Assembly: GCA_965116165.1 (NCBI GenBank)
Contig: OZ220484.1
Coordinates: forward strand, 1,488,001-1,552,000
From: Azophilus sp965116165
GTDB lineage: Bacteria; Pseudomonadota; Gammaproteobacteria; Pseudomonadales; Azotimanducaceae
Length of the DNA: 64,000 nucleotides
Reading direction: 5' to 3'
Below are positions 1 through 8,777 of the stretch, one piece after another; the first letter of the stretch is position 1; every line of letters starts with the position of its first letter. Below the pieces are notes generated by a model. It did no database searches and had not been told where the DNA came from. It saw only the letters and a program-made list of their open reading frames with translations. The position numbers and the translations under genes are program-made.

Positions 1-798
1 GCGCTTGCGGCGCTGGTCGGCAACGACATCATCGCGAGCCACAACTGGCGCAATCTTCCGGTGCTCGCCGGACTCGTCGCAATGGTTGCCGCCAACGCGT
101 TATTCCATGCGTCGGCAGCCGGCGTAGCCAATCTCGGCGACGCGGCGATTCGGTTCTCAATCGCCGTCATGGCGTTGCTGCTGGCACTGATCGGCGGGCG
201 CATCGTGCCGAACTTCACACGCAACTGGTTGGTCAAACGGGCGGGCCCACGCATTGCCGCCCCGATGGGCCGGTTCGACAGAGTGGTGCTCGCGGCGACG
301 GTGGTCGTGTTAGCCGCCTGGGTAGCGGCGGGACCGGCCGTCATCTCCGGCATCCTGCTGTCGCTCGCGGGCGCACTCAATCTTGTGCGACTGACGCGCT
401 GGCGCGGCTGGAACACGGTGGCCGAGCCGCTCGTGACGGTGCTGCATGTCGGCTATCTGTGGCTCGCACTCGGCCTCTGCCTACTCGGCCTGTCGATGCT
501 GGCGGACCGGGTGCCCGAGTCGCTGGCGCTACACATCCTGTCGATCGGCACCTTCGGCACCATGACACTGGCGGTTATGACCCGCGCGGTGCTCGGACAT
601 ACCGGGAGAGCACTCCACGCCGAGCCGCGGACAGTCGCAATCTACTGCCTTGCGACGCTCGCGGTGTTTGCCCGCGCCGCCTTCGAGTACATGCCGGACA
701 TGATCCTGCTTTGGGTGGCCGGCGGAAGCTGGTCGCTCGCCTTCGTGCTGTTCACGGCCGTCTACACGCCGATGCTGCTGCGGCCGCGCAAGGGTTAA
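1..798 (+). CDS. NnrS family membrane protein (C-terminal part)
   Basis: The reading frame is open from base 1, so only the last 265 residues are seen; the start lies outside the window. The product is almost wholly hydrophobic, with several predicted membrane helices separated by short basic loops. About 65 residues before the end is the GHTGR motif inside TRAVLGHTGRALHAEP, which is typical of NnrS. NnrS proteins are haem- and copper-containing inner-membrane proteins linked to nitric oxide metabolism or resistance. The stop TAA (796-798) faces the end of yhaN across about 110 bases. No NO reductase or denitrification gene is visible here to support a more exact role. Confidence 0.85.
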   Translation, partial: ALAALVGNDIIASHNWRNLPVLAGLVAMVAANALFHASAAGVANLGDAAIRFSIAVMALLLALIGGRIVPNFTRNWLVKRAGPRIAAPMGRFDRVVLAATVVVLAAWVAAGPAVISGILLSLAGALNLVRLTRWRGWNTVAEPLVTVLHVGYLWLALGLCLLGLSMLADRVPESLALHILSIGTFGTMTLAVMTRAVLGHTGRALHAEPRTVAIYCLATLAVFARAAFEYMPDMILLWVAGGSWSLAFVLFTAVYTPMLLRPRKG

Positions 799-809
799 GG
801 CTGGAAAGC

Positions 810-905
810 ATGCCGGATAAAGGCGGTGACGCCTATCGCCATGGGGCGGAGAGTTTCTATACAGACCTCAGAGAAACTTGGGAGCGCCTCGTTGAGGAAG
901 TACTG
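810..905 (+). pseudogene. Remnant of an AAA-family ATPase C-terminal region
   Basis: Between the NnrS stop and the end of yhaN one plus-strand frame reads a protein-like stretch beginning ATG at 810 and containing FYTDLRETWERLVEEVL. This resembles the late region of large SMC-like or RloC-like AAA ATPases, where an LRETWERxVEEVL helix is common. The frame then runs into the antisense of yhaN and loses sense. I read it as a leftover of a lost gene, recalled from family knowledge and not aligned. It could be chance coding. Confidence 0.35.
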
Positions 906-906
906 C

Positions 907-3900
907 CTATACCGCTTCCCGGTCGGTCAAGCGCACCAGACCGACAGAAGCGTCCAAGGTTTTCCGCGCTATTTCTACAAGGTGCTGGTGATGGGTGAAA
1001 AAAAGCACCTGCGTCTTCCGGCTGAGTTCGTCCAGGAGTCTGAAGCCGGCCGCCGCGCGCTCATCATCGAAATTGATGAACAGATCGTCCGCCACAAACG
1101 GCAGCTTGTCCGCCCGTTCCAGATAATCCTCAATCGCCGCAACCCTCAGCACCAGGTAGAGCTGATCGGCGGTGCCCGAGCTCATGCCGGACACGGGGAC
1201 GATGCCGCCGCCCGGCCGCGCTCCTGTCAGATATGCCTTGTCCTGGTCGTCGAACTCGACCTGAAGACTGGCGAACGAGCCTTCGGTAATGACCGCGAAC
1301 AACTCGCCCGCGCGTTTCAGCAGCGGCCCCTGTTTTTCCTTCCGGTAACGCTCTGTCGCCCACCGGAGAAGTATGGCCGATGTCTGCACGCGCACATAAC
1401 GTTCGGCAACTTCCCGCATTTCGGCAAGCGCTTCTTCCTTTAACGCCGCCGCCTGGGCGGCCGCATCGTTTCCGCCGATTGCCCGAAATGCCTCGCGCAC
1501 CCGGGATCGTTCTGTCGCGGCGGCCGCCTGTTGCGTCTGCAAGTCCTCCAGCCTGACCTGATTCGAAGTTTCCTCCGCTGCGACCTCATCAATGCGGATG
1601 TCCTTGCATTCGTCCTCGAGTTCCTCAAGGGACTTGCCGTCGCCGTCCTGCCGGAGCTTCTCGGCAACTTGCCGCCGTTCATTCATAAGAGACCGCTGCC
1701 GGACTGATCGTTCGATGGCGCTCTCCAGCGCTTCCCTAGTCTCTGCGCCGGCCGCTTTCATCAGATGCGAGATCGACGCCGCCGATTTCCGGCGTTCGTC
1801 TTCCAACTCGCCGATTCGCCTGGTCAGTTTCTGGATTTCTTCAGTCGCTTTTTCCTGAAGATCCTGAATGCGCCTTGCATCGGCCAGACGCCTTTCAAGT
1901 TCCAGAACGGCGTCTTCGGCCGGCTGTCCCGTCAAGTTGTCCGCTACCTCTCCGACCAACTGCTCGACAACCTGCTCGAAGTCGGCTACGTCCCGGTTTA
2001 TCCTGTCTATGCGGTCATGCCGCAGTGATCTGATGCGGCCCGCTGTCTCCCGCATCCGGTCGATTGTTTCGATTTGCGAGCTGACCGCTTCCGGTGCCGT
2101 GTCCCTAGCCAGTCCAAGCTCGCCAAGAGCCGCTGTCCATCTTTCCCGCCACTCGTTCAAAGCCCCATTGGCCTGCTGAAGCTCCCGCTCTCGCCGCGCC
2201 GCCTCCCTGGCCGCGGCCTGGAAATTTTCGGTCAGATCATCCTTCCTGGCCGCCGCCTCCTTCTGCCGGCGCTGTTCTTCCGCCGCCCGCTCAATGATCA
2301 CGTTCAGGCCGTCATTATCCAGCTCGGCCACATTAATGCCCAGCGCGGCCAGCTCGCCAAGTATCTGCTCCCTGGCCGCACGTTCTTCGCCGCGAGCCGT
2401 TTCCAGCGCGGTTGCGGCCTCTGCCCATCCGTCAATGGCCTCCAGCGCCTCTGCGCGAGCATCGAGCCATTCCAGCATCGCCTCGGCGGCCAAGGGATCA
2501 AAGGGCGCCGCATCCCACATTGATGACCACTCGGCCCGCAACTGTTCTCCTTCCCCGACGAGTTCGACCTCGTTTCCCCGGGCCTGTTCCAGCCGTATTT
2601 CCAGATCCCGGATCTTCCGGCTAATTTCCGCGATCCGGCCGGCGGCTTCGGCGCGGTCGAATCTTTGATCGGCGAGTCGGTCCGCGTCGGTCATCGCCGG
2701 CTCGAACGCGCCGGCAAGGTTCGCCAGTTCGTCCTCGAATCCCTTCGCCCGCGCTTGCGGAATCGACTCGCCGTCCACATGCCTGATTTTCACCAGCACC
2801 CACAAGGCGTTCCGGCGGCGGCGGGCCGCGTCCAACGCCTCCGGTGTGACAACATGCTCATCCCGCACCGCCTCCTCCCGTGCCTTGACTGCGGCATCCC
2901 TTTCCTGCCGGAAAGACGAAATCTGCTGCTTCGCATCCCGCTGGCGCCGCTTCCAGTCCTCCTCGCGGTCCCGATACGCCTGCACCTCCGCCCGCGCGGG
3001 TGCGGCCATGGCCACCAGCGCTTGCTCCTCCGCGATGCAGGGTTTGAGGGCCTCAAGTCGGCGTTCCGCGCGTCCCTGCGCATCTTTCAGCACTTTCCCG
3101 GTGTTTCGGACCCGACCCGGGATATCGCCCTGTTCGCGCACAGTCCTGAGGGTTATGGCCAAGGCGGACGCGTCGGCGGGGTCGCCGATCTCGTCCAGCC
3201 GTTTTTTCAAGTCGTCGCGCGTCTGCCGGGAATCTTCCAGCAGGCGGGTCTGATTCGCGACTTCAGCCTCCCGTTCGATCTTCTGGTTAAGAAGCTCGCG
3301 CACCGCTCCGGCCCTGGCGCGGGTCGGGATGCGTTTCACGAGCGCCGCCGCCTCTGTCTCGGTCCATGCAAGCTCGCGGGCATTGGTTCGCAAGTCTTGT
3401 TCGGCGGCACGCAGCTCCGCTTCGCGCTTCGGCAGGTCCGCTTTTGCGCCGCGTATCCCGATCCGTCTTTCGTAAAGTTGCCGAATATCTTCAGCTCGTT
3501 GAACAAGCGTGTCGTCAAAGCTCAACTCTCTCAGATTATCCTCGGCAGGCTTCAGTTGCTCCCGCAACGTTGCGATGCTAGTCGACGCTACAGTTTCCTT
3601 GTGTTCGGCTTCCTTCACTAGCTGCGCGGCAGTCTCCGGCAACGCAATGACGTCGCCGAGTTCCGCCAGCTCGCCATCGAGTTCCTGCTTGCGGCGCACA
3701 TCCCGAAACACACGGCGGATTCGGCTCAGGCGATTGCGCGTCGCGGTGCACTCCTTGATGCTCTTGTCGATCTCCGAATACGCTTCCTCGGCTTTTTCAT
3801 GGGTTCGTTTGAGATCCCGCCAATTATTTGCGGTGAGTGTCTGCTCCCGCAGCAACTTTCGGGCTTCCGCAAGCTTGTCGTCGGCGATGTAGAATTTGCG

Positions 3901-4443
3901 ATGTCCGGCGCGCCGCTTGCGCCACAACTCGTCCGCTTCTCCATCAAGCTCGATGAGGCGCTCCCTCAACCCGCCAATACCGGCACCCGCAGAAAACAAC
4001 ATCTGACCCACATCGTCCCTAGCTTCCAGGATTTCGCGCCCGCCGTCCTCGAGGCGCACATGGTCCAGACTGAACATCCGCTCAAAGAGGGAGCGGTCCG
4101 CACCGGCAATATAGGGCGTCAGGACACTCTCGCCGCCGGAGAAGGGCGAGCCGTCAGGCCCAAGCAGTGTGTTTTTGTTCCCCTTGCGCCGCAGCACTTC
4201 CAGAGATGCGCCGCCATTTTCGAGGACAGTCCCGATCCGCATGCTGGCGTAGTCGTGGAGGAAATTGTACGGCGAATGCATCGGTATACCGAACAGCAAA
4301 TCCCCGATCGCGGCCAGCGCGGTGGATTTGCCGGCTTCGTTCGGTCCAAAAATCACGTGGAAGTCCGACTTGGCGACCGGCAGATCAAACGACCGGTCCG
4401 TGAAGTGTCCATAGCGGATCAGATCAAGTCGTCCCAGCCGCAC
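907..4443 (-). CDS. YhaN-type AAA ATPase, SbcC/Rad50-like
   Basis: A 1178-residue ATPase of the YhaN class. The N-terminus (RLDLIRYGHF, then GPNEAGKST as Walker A near residues 33-41) is followed by long Glu/Arg/Lys-rich coiled coils filling most of residues 180-1020. The C-terminus has an ABC-like signature (GMSSGTADQLYL, about residue 1085) and a Walker B region (PFVADDLFINFDD). This head-coil-head plan is that of SbcC/Rad50 proteins that work with an SbcD/Mre11 nuclease. The partner yhaO lies directly upstream: its TAG is two bases before the GTG start here (4443-4441), so the pair is translationally coupled. A role in DNA end processing or repair is likely; involvement in phage defence is possible but not shown by the sequence. 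Confidence 0.88.
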   Translation of the reverse strand: MRLGRLDLIRYGHFTDRSFDLPVAKSDFHVIFGPNEAGKSTALAAIGDLLFGIPMHSPYNFLHDYASMRIGTVLENGGASLEVLRRKGNKNTLLGPDGSPFSGGESVLTPYIAGADRSLFERMFSLDHVRLEDGGREILEARDDVGQMLFSAGAGIGGLRERLIELDGEADELWRKRRAGHRKFYIADDKLAEARKLLREQTLTANNWRDLKRTHEKAEEAYSEIDKSIKECTATRNRLSRIRRVFRDVRRKQELDGELAELGDVIALPETAAQLVKEAEHKETVASTSIATLREQLKPAEDNLRELSFDDTLVQRAEDIRQLYERRIGIRGAKADLPKREAELRAAEQDLRTNARELAWTETEAAALVKRIPTRARAGAVRELLNQKIEREAEVANQTRLLEDSRQTRDDLKKRLDEIGDPADASALAITLRTVREQGDIPGRVRNTGKVLKDAQGRAERRLEALKPCIAEEQALVAMAAPARAEVQAYRDREEDWKRRQRDAKQQISSFRQERDAAVKAREEAVRDEHVVTPEALDAARRRRNALWVLVKIRHVDGESIPQARAKGFEDELANLAGAFEPAMTDADRLADQRFDRAEAAGRIAEISRKIRDLEIRLEQARGNEVELVGEGEQLRAEWSSMWDAAPFDPLAAEAMLEWLDARAEALEAIDGWAEAATALETARGEERAAREQILGELAALGINVAELDNDGLNVIIERAAEEQRRQKEAAARKDDLTENFQAAAREAARRERELQQANGALNEWRERWTAALGELGLARDTAPEAVSSQIETIDRMRETAGRIRSLRHDRIDRINRDVADFEQVVEQLVGEVADNLTGQPAEDAVLELERRLADARRIQDLQEKATEEIQKLTRRIGELEDERRKSAASISHLMKAAGAETREALESAIERSVRQRSLMNERRQVAEKLRQDGDGKSLEELEDECKDIRIDEVAAEETSNQVRLEDLQTQQAAAATERSRVREAFRAIGGNDAAAQAAALKEEALAEMREVAERYVRVQTSAILLRWATERYRKEKQGPLLKRAGELFAVITEGSFASLQVEFDDQDKAYLTGARPGGGIVPVSGMSSGTADQLYLVLRVAAIEDYLERADKLPFVADDLFINFDDERAAAGFRLLDELSRKTQVLFFTHHQHLVEIARKTLDASVGLVRLTDREAV

Positions 4444-4445
4444 GC

Positions 4446-5723
4446 CTAATTCTCCCCAGCGACCAAGCGCGCTGAAAGGTAGGGCGCAACCTCGCCAATC
4501 AGATCCGCGTATTCACCTCCAACGGCCGCCTTCAGAACCTGATCTTCAATATCCGCTCGAATCTCGTGGGGCAGGCGCCGCACCAAGGCGCCGATGTCCT
4601 CTTCGATCTCCGCAAGCAGCGCTCCATCGCTCGCGGCAACCTGCAACATTTGCTGCAGTGCGCCGATGGCATCCTCGCGTTGCGCAAGAATTTCTGGATC
4701 AGCGGTCGCCTCTGTGGCAATCACGACTTTCTCGATCCAGGCGATTTCATCGCCAAGACCCAGCGCACCAGCGCGCGCCTCGGCCAGAACTTGCTTCTCG
4801 GAAGCGACAAGTTGGGCGTGAACCTCCGTGCGTCCTTCCAGTCTGATGCGGCAGGCGAGCAATCTGCCGTCGGCCTGATCGGCGACGGCGGCTTCCAGCG
4901 CTTCCCGAACGCTGTCGGTCACGTCACCCATATTGGCCGCATCCTTCAGTGGCACCGACAATACGGCCCAGCGCACCATGTCGCACGGCATTGCTTCGAG
5001 GCCGGTGATTTCGCTGCCTTCCACTGTAACCAGATAGGCGCCTTTCGCTCCGGTTTCGCGTACATGCCGCCCCTGCAAATTGCCGGGGAATACAATGTGC
5101 GGCTGTTCATGCAACACCTCTGCCTGATGCACATGCCCCAGCGCCCAATAGTCGTAGCCCTTTTTTGCAAGGTCATCCAGCGAACAGGGTGCATAATTCG
5201 CATGTCCGCCCACACCTCCGAGCCCGGTGTGAAGCACGCCGATATTGAAAGCGCCCGACACCGGTGCCGGGTAATCGGGAACGAGATTTTCGGCAACATC
5301 GCGCTGCCGGAAGCTCTGGCCGTGAAGCGCCGCGCTTGCGTTCTTCAACGCAAAAAAAGTCTCCGGCCTGCGCGTCCCGAAAACATGAACGTTGTCCGGG
5401 AGATCGAGTCGCCTGGTGATCTGGCTTTCCGCGTCATGATTGCCGTGCAGCAGGTAAACGGGAATGTTGGAAGCATTCAGTCGCCCCATCTGCCTCGCGA
5501 AAAACAGCCCCGTGTTGTAATCGCGCCAGTCGCCGTCGTAGAGATCCCCGGCGATAATGAGAAAATCGACTTGCTCTTTGATCGCCAGACTGACGAGTTG
5601 GTCAAAAGCCTCCCTGGTTGCCGTGCGCACCCGCTCCGCCGCCTTGCCGCCCTGGTTGGCAAGTCCTTTGCAGGGGCTATCGAGGTGAATGTCCGCCGCA
5701 TGCAAGAAGCGAAAGGAAGCCAT
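4446..5723 (-). CDS. YhaO-type DNA repair exonuclease, SbcD/Mre11-like metallophosphoesterase
   Basis: A 425-residue calcineurin-like phosphoesterase. All metal-binding motifs are visible in order: FLHAADIHLDSP (Asp11, His13), IIAGDLYDGD, LLHGNHDAES, and WALGHVHQAEVL. The last 150 residues form a Glu-rich helical region, as in YhaO/SbcD nucleases, which uses it to dock on the coiled-coil ATPase. It is the middle gene of a DUF433-YhaO-YhaN operon: its ATG (5723-5721) overlaps the TGA of the DUF433 gene by one base, and its stop is two bases from the yhaN start. Expected activity is Mn-dependent DNA end nuclease, acting with YhaN in the cytoplasm. Confidence 0.9.
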   Translation of the reverse strand: MASFRFLHAADIHLDSPCKGLANQGGKAAERVRTATREAFDQLVSLAIKEQVDFLIIAGDLYDGDWRDYNTGLFFARQMGRLNASNIPVYLLHGNHDAESQITRRLDLPDNVHVFGTRRPETFFALKNASAALHGQSFRQRDVAENLVPDYPAPVSGAFNIGVLHTGLGGVGGHANYAPCSLDDLAKKGYDYWALGHVHQAEVLHEQPHIVFPGNLQGRHVRETGAKGAYLVTVEGSEITGLEAMPCDMVRWAVLSVPLKDAANMGDVTDSVREALEAAVADQADGRLLACRIRLEGRTEVHAQLVASEKQVLAEARAGALGLGDEIAWIEKVVIATEATADPEILAQREDAIGALQQMLQVAASDGALLAEIEEDIGALVRRLPHEIRADIEDQVLKAAVGGEYADLIGEVAPYLSARLVAGEN

Positions 5724-6025
5724 CAGTCCGCTTCCTTCGCATGGCTATCATTTTCCATCGCCGACATCATGGCATCGACGTAACTCCCTGATGATAGAGA
5801 CTGGCACGCAGCATGTAGCACGGTAGCAGCGGCAGCCCGGTCGATCTGAAACTCGCAGACGAAGTCATCCAACGAAACTCCGTCGACAAGCCAGTCGAAC
5901 AACTGCTGAACAGGCAATCGGCTGCCCCGGAAGCAGGGAGCACCGCTCATCCGTTCCGGATCCACCCAAACCGCTTGATCAAGCGTCATCTGCCGGTCCG
6001 GTCGATTCTCGGCAAGGGTCTCCAT
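5723..6025 (-). CDS. DUF433 domain protein (VapB-like antitoxin family)
   Basis: A 100-residue protein with the DUF433 core: VWVDPERMSGAPCFRGSRLPVQQLFDWLVDG followed in the text of the protein by a short winged-helix-like stretch up to VLHAA. DUF433 proteins are small DNA-binding proteins often paired with a PIN or DUF5615 toxin gene immediately downstream. Here no toxin follows; instead the stop codon overlaps the start of yhaO by one base (TGATG). It may be a regulator of the YhaO-YhaN pair, or an orphaned antitoxin that came to sit at the head of this operon. The ATG at 6025-6023 is the only good start. Confidence 0.8.
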   Translation of the reverse strand: METLAENRPDRQMTLDQAVWVDPERMSGAPCFRGSRLPVQQLFDWLVDGVSLDDFVCEFQIDRAAAATVLHAACQSLSSGSYVDAMMSAMENDSHAKEAD

Positions 6026-6086
6026 AGGACGCGTCCCCCGTCAAGTTATCGTCGATTTCGATTACGAGCACCCTATAACAGGCGCG

Positions 6087-6480
6087 CTAAATGTGCCAGC
6101 CCAATAGACTGTCCCAATTCACCAGTAATTCCGCCACGACGGCGAGCCCGATCCCCTGGCCGGGTTGGGCGCGGTCGGCACGAATACCCCGGTCCATGAC
6201 CGCTTCAAGGATCTCCGGGTCGATGCCCGGGCCATCGTCCTCGACACGCACCGCCCTGGGTTCGTCGGCGGATGCGGTAATTCGTATACGGCGGCGGGTG
6301 TATTTGAACGCGTTTTCCAAAATGTTGCCGAATAAATCCATGAAATCGCGCTCGTCGCCCCGAACGACGAGATTCGCTGGAATCTCCACGTCCAATTCGA
6401 TGGCCCGCTCTCCGTGCGCGTATGGCGGCCAGGTAGGGCAACTGATCCGCCGCCACCTGGAAGATATAGTGTGAATTCAA
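6087..6480 (-). pseudogene. Fragment of a PhoQ-like sensor histidine kinase
   Basis: The readable part is a HATPase domain: N box GNILENAFKYT, G1 box EDDGPGID, and G2 box GQGIGLAV, in the style of PhoQ-like kinases (ERAIELDVEIPANLVVRGDE upstream). No Met start fits (TTG at 6395 at best), the sensor, membrane, HAMP and HisKA parts are missing, and the C-terminus stops after LLGWHI where such kinases continue for another 20 or so residues. A second frame at 6480-6400 looks kinase-like too (QVAADQLPYLAAI), suggesting a frameshift. No response regulator is adjacent. The region 6481-6588 shows nothing recognisable. Confidence 0.7.
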
Positions 6481-6588
6481 ACATTTCGATAGCTCCGTGG
6501 TGACGATATCGAAAGGCTATGCGAACCTGCCTGAACGAAATTTGAACAGCAGAAAAATCGATGTGCTATGAAATCAAGCGCCATAAAA

Positions 6589-8688
6589 TCAGGAGGGCGA
6601 TTGGGGATGCGTGGACAACTCCAGGCGGTAGGGCGGCAAGGAGTCGAGCAGGTCGCGCCCATAGCGGCGGCTCACCAGGCGCCTGTCGAGGATGGTGATG
6701 CGCCCGTGGTCGCCCTCGTGCCGAATGAGCCGACCACAGGCCTGAACGAGCCGCATGGCGGTATCGGGCACGGTAATCTCGAAAAAGGCGTTGCGGCCCT
6801 GGGCCTCCACCCATTCCGTCACCGCCTCGTCAAGCGGATCGTCGGGCACCGAAAAGGGCAGCTTGGTCAACACCACATGACGGCAATAGTCATCCGGCAA
6901 ATCGACGCCCTCCGCAAAGCTTGCCAGACCGAAAAGATAGCTCGACCGACCCGCATCGACGCGCTTCCGGTGGCGCTCGAGCAGTCGCTGCTTGGAGTGC
7001 TCGCCCTGAATGTGCAGCGCCCTTTTTAAACCCGCCGGCAGCCTGGCCTTGACGTCATTGAGCTGCCGCCAAGAGGTGAATAGCACCAGGGCGCTTTTTT
7101 CGGCGGCCAGCAATTCCGGCAACAGGGCCGCGACCTCCGCCGTGTGCGCATCAGGGTCGTGGGGGTCGGTGCGCATGGATGGCACGCCCAAAACGGCGAT
7201 CTTCGGAAAATCGAACGGGCTCGGAATGCGAATCCCGTCCTTGTCGGACAAGCCGGCCCGTTCGAAAAATCGATCAAAACGACCCAACGCCGTTAGGGTG
7301 GCCGAGGTGGCGACGCCGGCGTGGCAGCGGGACCATAGATGTTCCTCAAGCAGTCGGCCCGGCTCGATGGGCGCGCTAACAAGTTCGATGTCCTGATCCG
7401 TTTGATTCACCCAACGGGCCCGGCGCACCGGACCACCATCCTCGGTTTCCGTCGCCGCCTGCGCAAAGTCGTCGAGCAGGGCTGTCACGGCGGCGCCCCT
7501 GGCCTCCAACTGACCGACCACGGGCAACCAATCCTCCGCCTCGGATGCCCTGGGCCACGGCAGTTCGCCAGCGGCCGCCTTGCCGAGCAGTTCGTGGACC
7601 CGAAACATCGCCCGTTCCAGTGCCGCCAACGGCACGCCGGCGGCCTCGGCAGCATTGGCGATGCTGTCCTCAACACGGCCAAGCGGGAAGCGGAAGGTAT
7701 GCAATCCGCCCCGACGCCCGGTGAACGGGAGCCCCGCCAAGAGTTCTCCGAGGCCGCGCAACGCGGTTCTCAAGGCATCGCTCGCGGCGGGAATGGCCGT
7801 CGCCACTTCCTCCAATTCGGTGGGACGATCGAATCGCTGCGTCAGGGTCGCCACCGCCGTGTTGACCTGATCCGCCCAGGTATCGGTGCCCTTGATCCAC
7901 GCACGGGCGCTGAAATGCTGCTGTGTCTTGGCGGGCAGATGATGCGCTTCATCGACAATGACAATGCAGTTTTCCGGCTCGGGAAGAATGTAGCCGCCAC
8001 CCAGGCTGAGGTCTGCGAGCAATAGATCTTGATTGGCGACGATTACCCGCACGTCGTCGAGCCTGTTGCGCGCTTTGAAGAACGGGCAGGTCAGAAAGAA
8101 CGCGCAGCGGTTGTTGGTACAGCCGCGATGATCGGTGGTCACCTGCCGCCAAGCCGCCTCATCGACCGCATCCGGCCAACTGTCCAATTCGCCGTCCCAC
8201 TGTTCGTCATTAAACGCTTCAAGCATCTTCTGGTGGATGGCCGCATGGCTCGGATCCTCCCCGCCTCCGCCGTCCAAGGCCAACATTTTCTGCGGTCGAT
8301 GCACCTGCTCATCCAACCGCCTGAGACAGACATAGCGCCGCCGCCCCTTGGCCAGCGCGAGGTCGAACTCGAGCCCGGCGCGCTCCTGCAAATCCGGCAG
8401 GTCGCGAAGAACAATCTGCTCCTGCAGCGCGACGGTGGCGCTGGCTATCACGACCGTCTTGTCGAGCGCCTCGGCAATGGGTATGGCGGGCAGACAATAG
8501 GCGACCGTCTTGCCGGTACCGGTACCCGCCTCGATAACGGCGATGCGGGGCCGCGCTCCGGTGCAGGTACGGGCAATGGCGGCGATCATCTCCCGTTGGC
8601 CCCGGCGCGGTTTAAAGCCACGCGAACCCAGCCAGTCGCGGTAGGCTTCCTGAATGCGTGTTTTCAGCTTGTCGGTGAGAGCATCCAC
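6589..8688 (-). CDS. dinG: ATP-dependent DNA helicase DinG
   Basis: A 699-residue XPD/DinG-type superfamily 2 helicase. Walker A is AGTGTGKT near residue 57, the DEAH box is VIVDEAHHLP near residue 245, and the last 250 residues carry the second RecA lobe, ending with a QACGRLIRHEGDHG motif VI. Cysteines for the 4Fe-4S cluster are present: YVCLRRL, then CTNNRCAFFLTCPFF. DinG is a 5'-3' helicase that unwinds R-loops and damaged or collided replication intermediates. A degraded copy of the short mobile element (8705-8745) lies just 16 bases upstream of the ATG and so probably sits in its promoter or leader. Confidence 0.9.
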   Translation of the reverse strand: MDALTDKLKTRIQEAYRDWLGSRGFKPRRGQREMIAAIARTCTGARPRIAVIEAGTGTGKTVAYCLPAIPIAEALDKTVVIASATVALQEQIVLRDLPDLQERAGLEFDLALAKGRRRYVCLRRLDEQVHRPQKMLALDGGGGEDPSHAAIHQKMLEAFNDEQWDGELDSWPDAVDEAAWRQVTTDHRGCTNNRCAFFLTCPFFKARNRLDDVRVIVANQDLLLADLSLGGGYILPEPENCIVIVDEAHHLPAKTQQHFSARAWIKGTDTWADQVNTAVATLTQRFDRPTELEEVATAIPAASDALRTALRGLGELLAGLPFTGRRGGLHTFRFPLGRVEDSIANAAEAAGVPLAALERAMFRVHELLGKAAAGELPWPRASEAEDWLPVVGQLEARGAAVTALLDDFAQAATETEDGGPVRRARWVNQTDQDIELVSAPIEPGRLLEEHLWSRCHAGVATSATLTALGRFDRFFERAGLSDKDGIRIPSPFDFPKIAVLGVPSMRTDPHDPDAHTAEVAALLPELLAAEKSALVLFTSWRQLNDVKARLPAGLKRALHIQGEHSKQRLLERHRKRVDAGRSSYLFGLASFAEGVDLPDDYCRHVVLTKLPFSVPDDPLDEAVTEWVEAQGRNAFFEITVPDTAMRLVQACGRLIRHEGDHGRITILDRRLVSRRYGRDLLDSLPPYRLELSTHPQSPS

Positions 8689-8704
8689 AACGCGGCAAGC
8701 TTAA

Positions 8705-8745
8705 GGAAACTCTGATCAATTCGATAGAGCAGCATCGACCTACTC
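8705..8745 (+). repeat. Truncated copy of the 99-bp IS5-like MITE
   Basis: TTAA at 8701-8704 is followed by GGAAACTCTGATCAATTC and the conserved internal GATAGAGCAGCAT. The match to full copies fades after about 40 bases and the right end is missing. It lies between dinG and the cNMP-binding protein gene. Confidence 0.75.
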
Positions 8746-8777
8746 GGCGGTGCGGAGGTTTCGCCCCCGGCGGCCAC

